Assembly: GCA_030040035.1 (NCBI GenBank)
Contig: JASHUJ010000146.1
Span: 1-15,697 of the forward strand
Direction: 5' to 3'
Origin: Thermoplasmata archaeon
GTDB taxonomy: Archaea; Thermoplasmatota; Thermoplasmata; Lutacidiplasmatales; UBA184
DNA length: 15,697 bases
The notes under the pieces are model-generated. The model saw only the letters and a program-made list of their open reading frames with translations. It was not told the origin of the DNA and made no database searches. Below, piece by piece: positions 14,264-15,697 of this stretch. Made by a program: the position numbers and the translations under genes. Each line of letters begins with the position of its first letter. The first letter of the stretch is position 1.

Positions 14264-15334
14264 GTGCGAGCGCTGACGGAGTCCGAGGCGCGCGTCATCG
14301 CCGTCCTGCTGGCCGCCCGGCCGGATCACGAGCGGGAGCGGCTCCATCAGGTCGGGATTCCCCGTTCGACGTACCACGCCGTTCGCCGGCGCGCCTACCA
14401 GGAGGGCTGGTTGCGGGACCGATACGTCCCCCATCCGGTGCCGTTGGGCCGGCCCCTCATCACGGTGCTGGTCGCCCGACCCTACGCCGACCGTTTCGAG
14501 GACTTCGCGAGGGTCGCCGCGGCGGATCCCGGGAACGTCGTACTGTGGACGAGCGCCCACGTGTCGATCGCGGTCTTCTTCCACGCCAAGCCCGCCGAGC
14601 CGCAGCGGCTCGTCCAGCGGATCGCGGCGCAGAAGCTGGCGACCCCACCGCTCCAACTCACCGTATCCGCCGACGGGCCCACCGTTCCGGTCTACTTCGA
14701 TTTCGAAGGTTTGTGGAGCCACCTCGCCGGGTTCGAGGGTACTCTGGCGTACCCCCACGGGCTGGGCGGCGCCGACGGCGGGGACGACGAGGGCGCTGAG
14801 CCCGCCCGGCTCTCGAGCCACCAGCAGTGGGCGATCGGCGAGCTACTGCGGCGCCCCTTCGTCGCCGCCGAACAGGGCCGGGGAGGCCACCTGGTCGGGC
14901 CGTTCGGCCTTCCGTTCTCCCAGCGCCGGTTGCTCGCGCGGGGCTGGATCACCCACCGGACGCTCCTCGACCCTTCCCGTCTACCGTCGTTCGAGGGCAA
15001 GGCGGCGGATCAGGTCGTCCTGATCACGGGGACGCCGCGCTCGGGCGCCCGCCCTGAGGTCCTCTTCGCCACGCTCACGCGGGAGTCTCGGGTCTATCCG
15101 TTCCTGTTCGTCGTCGGCCCGGAACGGTGGCTCCTCGGGGCGCTGGGCGGTTCGGCGCCGCGACCGGACGAGTCCGGTTCCGTTCGTCGCCCCGTGCTCC
15201 CGACGTTGCGCGAGTACCTCGAGGGGATCGACATCGTCCAGGAGCCCGCGGCCGGCTTCACGACGCCGGTCGACCACCGCTACGATCGGTTGCTCCCCGA
15301 ACCCAAGGTCGTCCCGACCACACCCGCCGCATGA
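14264..15334 (+). CDS. HTH-domain protein, possible Lrp-like regulator
   Basis: Predicted cytoplasmic protein of 356 residues. Residues about 4-52 look like a (winged) helix-turn-helix: LTESEARVIAVLLA, then a second helix and the recognition-helix candidate PRSTYHAVRRRAYQEGW. Residues about 63-122 (PLITVLVARPYADRF... VSIAVFF) alternate strand-helix-strand in a way that recalls the ligand-binding RAM/ACT fold of Lrp/AsnC regulators, but I see no clear signature. The remaining 230 residues are of unknown fold and repeat a related alpha/beta pattern, with possible strands at QVVLITG and FLFVVG near residues 250-290. It starts with GTG after a good Shine-Dalgarno. It is divergent from the surface protein, so control of that gene, its own, or both is a fair guess. 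No membrane segment is visible. Confidence 0.75.
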   Translation: MRALTESEARVIAVLLAARPDHERERLHQVGIPRSTYHAVRRRAYQEGWLRDRYVPHPVPLGRPLITVLVARPYADRFEDFARVAAADPGNVVLWTSAHVSIAVFFHAKPAEPQRLVQRIAAQKLATPPLQLTVSADGPTVPVYFDFEGLWSHLAGFEGTLAYPHGLGGADGGDDEGAEPARLSSHQQWAIGELLRRPFVAAEQGRGGHLVGPFGLPFSQRRLLARGWITHRTLLDPSRLPSFEGKAADQVVLITGTPRSGARPEVLFATLTRESRVYPFLFVVGPERWLLGALGGSAPRPDESGSVRRPVLPTLREYLEGIDIVQEPAAGFTTPVDHRYDRLLPEPKVVPTTPAA

Positions 15335-15383
15335 ATCGTCGCGCCTCGACGATCCGCCGGATACTTCGCGAGCCGGAGGCCTC

Positions 15384-15387
15384 TTAT
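15384..15387 (+). promoter_or_regulatory. TATA-like box of tRNA-Arg
   Basis: TTAT within CCTCTTATGG, about 25 bases before the first base of the tRNA; the usual place for an archaeal TATA box. Confidence 0.5.
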
Positions 15388-15409
15388 GGTCGATGCGAAA
15401 ATCCCAACG

Positions 15410-15484
15410 GGGCGCGTAGCCTAGCCTGGATAGGGCACCGGGTTCCTAACCCGGCGGTCGAGGGTTCAAATCCCTCCGCGCCCG
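15410..15484 (+). tRNA. tRNA-Arg(CCT)
   Basis: Complete cloverleaf of 75 bases. The acceptor GGGCGCG pairs fully with CGCGCCC. The D stem GCCT/GGGC includes one G-T pair. The anticodon stem CCGGG/CCCGG encloses loop TTCCTAA, so the anticodon is CCT and reads AGG arginine codons. The T stem GAGGG/CCCTC encloses TTCAAAT. The discriminator base is G. CCA is not encoded and must be added after transcription. No intron is seen. A TATA-like box lies about 25 bases upstream. Confidence 0.97.
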
Positions 15485-15496
15485 CTACGTCAGGGC

Positions 15497-15527
15497 CCGG
15501 CCCCTCAAGACCCGAAGTTGGGGCCGG
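15497..15527 (+). repeat. Inverted repeat (hairpin) just after tRNA-Arg
   Basis: CCGGCCCC at 15497-15504 pairs perfectly with GGGGCCGG at 15520-15527 around a 15-base loop. It begins 12 bases after the tRNA. A run of five Ts follows at 15557-15561 and could end the tRNA transcript, but it is 30 bases beyond the hairpin. Confidence 0.6.
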
Positions 15528-15619
15528 AACCGTTCGATCCCGTCGTCGACCCGCCCTTTTTCGACCTCGCCCTCCGGCTCGCCGAGCGCACGCGGTTCAC
15601 TCTCTCCTCCACCGCCTGA
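15518..15619 (+). CDS. Possible short reading frame after tRNA-Arg
   Basis: Thirty-three codons from a TTG, product beginning LGPEPFDPVVDPPFFDLALR, ending at TGA. In this frame G+C by codon position is about 70, 52 and 88 percent, the pattern of real genes in high-GC genomes; the opposite strand gives the reversed order at positions 1 and 2. Against it: no ATG or GTG start, no Shine-Dalgarno, a T-run inside, and very short length. It may be the tail of a decayed gene, a small protein, or chance. Confidence 0.2.
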   Translation: MGPEPFDPVVDPPFFDLALRLAERTRFTLSSTA

Positions 15620-15640
15620 ACCGCCGAGCCAACCCCTTCC

Positions 15641-15672
15641 GCCCCGGGGCAACCCGGGGCGCCTTTTTCTTT
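15641..15672 (+). terminator. Hairpin with GCAA tetraloop followed by T-run
   Basis: GCCCCGGG (15641-15648) and CCCGGGGC (15653-15660) form a perfect 8-base-pair stem closed by GCAA, a GNRA tetraloop. Three bases later comes TTTTTCTTT (15664-15672). This looks like a bacterial-type intrinsic terminator for a plus-strand transcript; in archaea the T-run is the main signal. It would end transcription from the tRNA or the short frame before it. Confidence 0.6.
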
Positions 15673-15697
15673 CGCGCAGTTCGGGTGCCTCGCCCAG

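Noticed and set aside
12518..14821. 767-codon minus-strand frame
   Set aside because: Arg-rich shadow crossing the ends of three real genes; the secreted protein in another frame has a signal peptide, sequons and an anchor.
15505..15697. Minus-strand frame running off the right edge, with a basic Ser/Gly tail
   Set aside because: Its G+C by codon position is higher at position 2 than at position 1, opposite to real genes here; no clear start or domain.
1..15697. CRISPR array, insertion sequence, integrase or prophage
   Set aside because: No regularly spaced repeats, transposase or recombinase motifs, or terminal repeats were seen.

Overview
The window (about two thirds G+C by eye) looks like a chromosomal segment of a high-GC archaeon, most likely from the Thermoplasmatota. 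Archaeal marker genes support the domain: an aRF1 release factor with NIKS and GGQ motifs, an RFC small subunit, a Taw1 wyosine enzyme, a Sec61-beta subunit and a tricorn-F1-like aminopeptidase. Many genes have an A/T-rich TATA-like box 25-35 bases before the start codon and no Shine-Dalgarno, which suggests leaderless transcripts. The phylum is an inference, mainly from the F1-type peptidase; the domain is well supported.

Left part (1-7140): an ABC exporter pair (ATPase cut by the window edge, plus permease) converges on an MFS transporter. The MFS gene is divergent from taw1. A tiny Sec61-beta gene (4130-4291, minus) follows, then an SppA-type peptidase, a divergent polytopic membrane protein of unknown function, and an F1/proline-iminopeptidase-like hydrolase. 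Protein export, peptide cleavage and peptide trimming therefore lie close together.

Middle (7141-9941): a stretch of about 340 bases without a convincing gene, a small orphan protein, then rfcS-moaC-moaB, joined by two 4-base ATGA overlaps. This probable operon links DNA replication with molybdopterin cofactor synthesis.

Right part (9954-15697): a SAM-methyltransferase-like protein is divergent from thioredoxin, followed by aRF1. A large secreted, sequon-rich, C-terminally anchored surface protein is divergent from an HTH regulator; between them lies an inverted repeat that overlaps the TATA box. The segment ends with tRNA-Arg(CCT), a short possible reading frame and a GCAA-loop hairpin followed by a T-run.

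I see no CRISPR array, insertion sequence, integrase or prophage gene. Most of the window is ordinary core genome; the parts least explained by known families are the 5235-6236 membrane protein, the 12652-15334 divergent pair and the 7482-7949 orphan.
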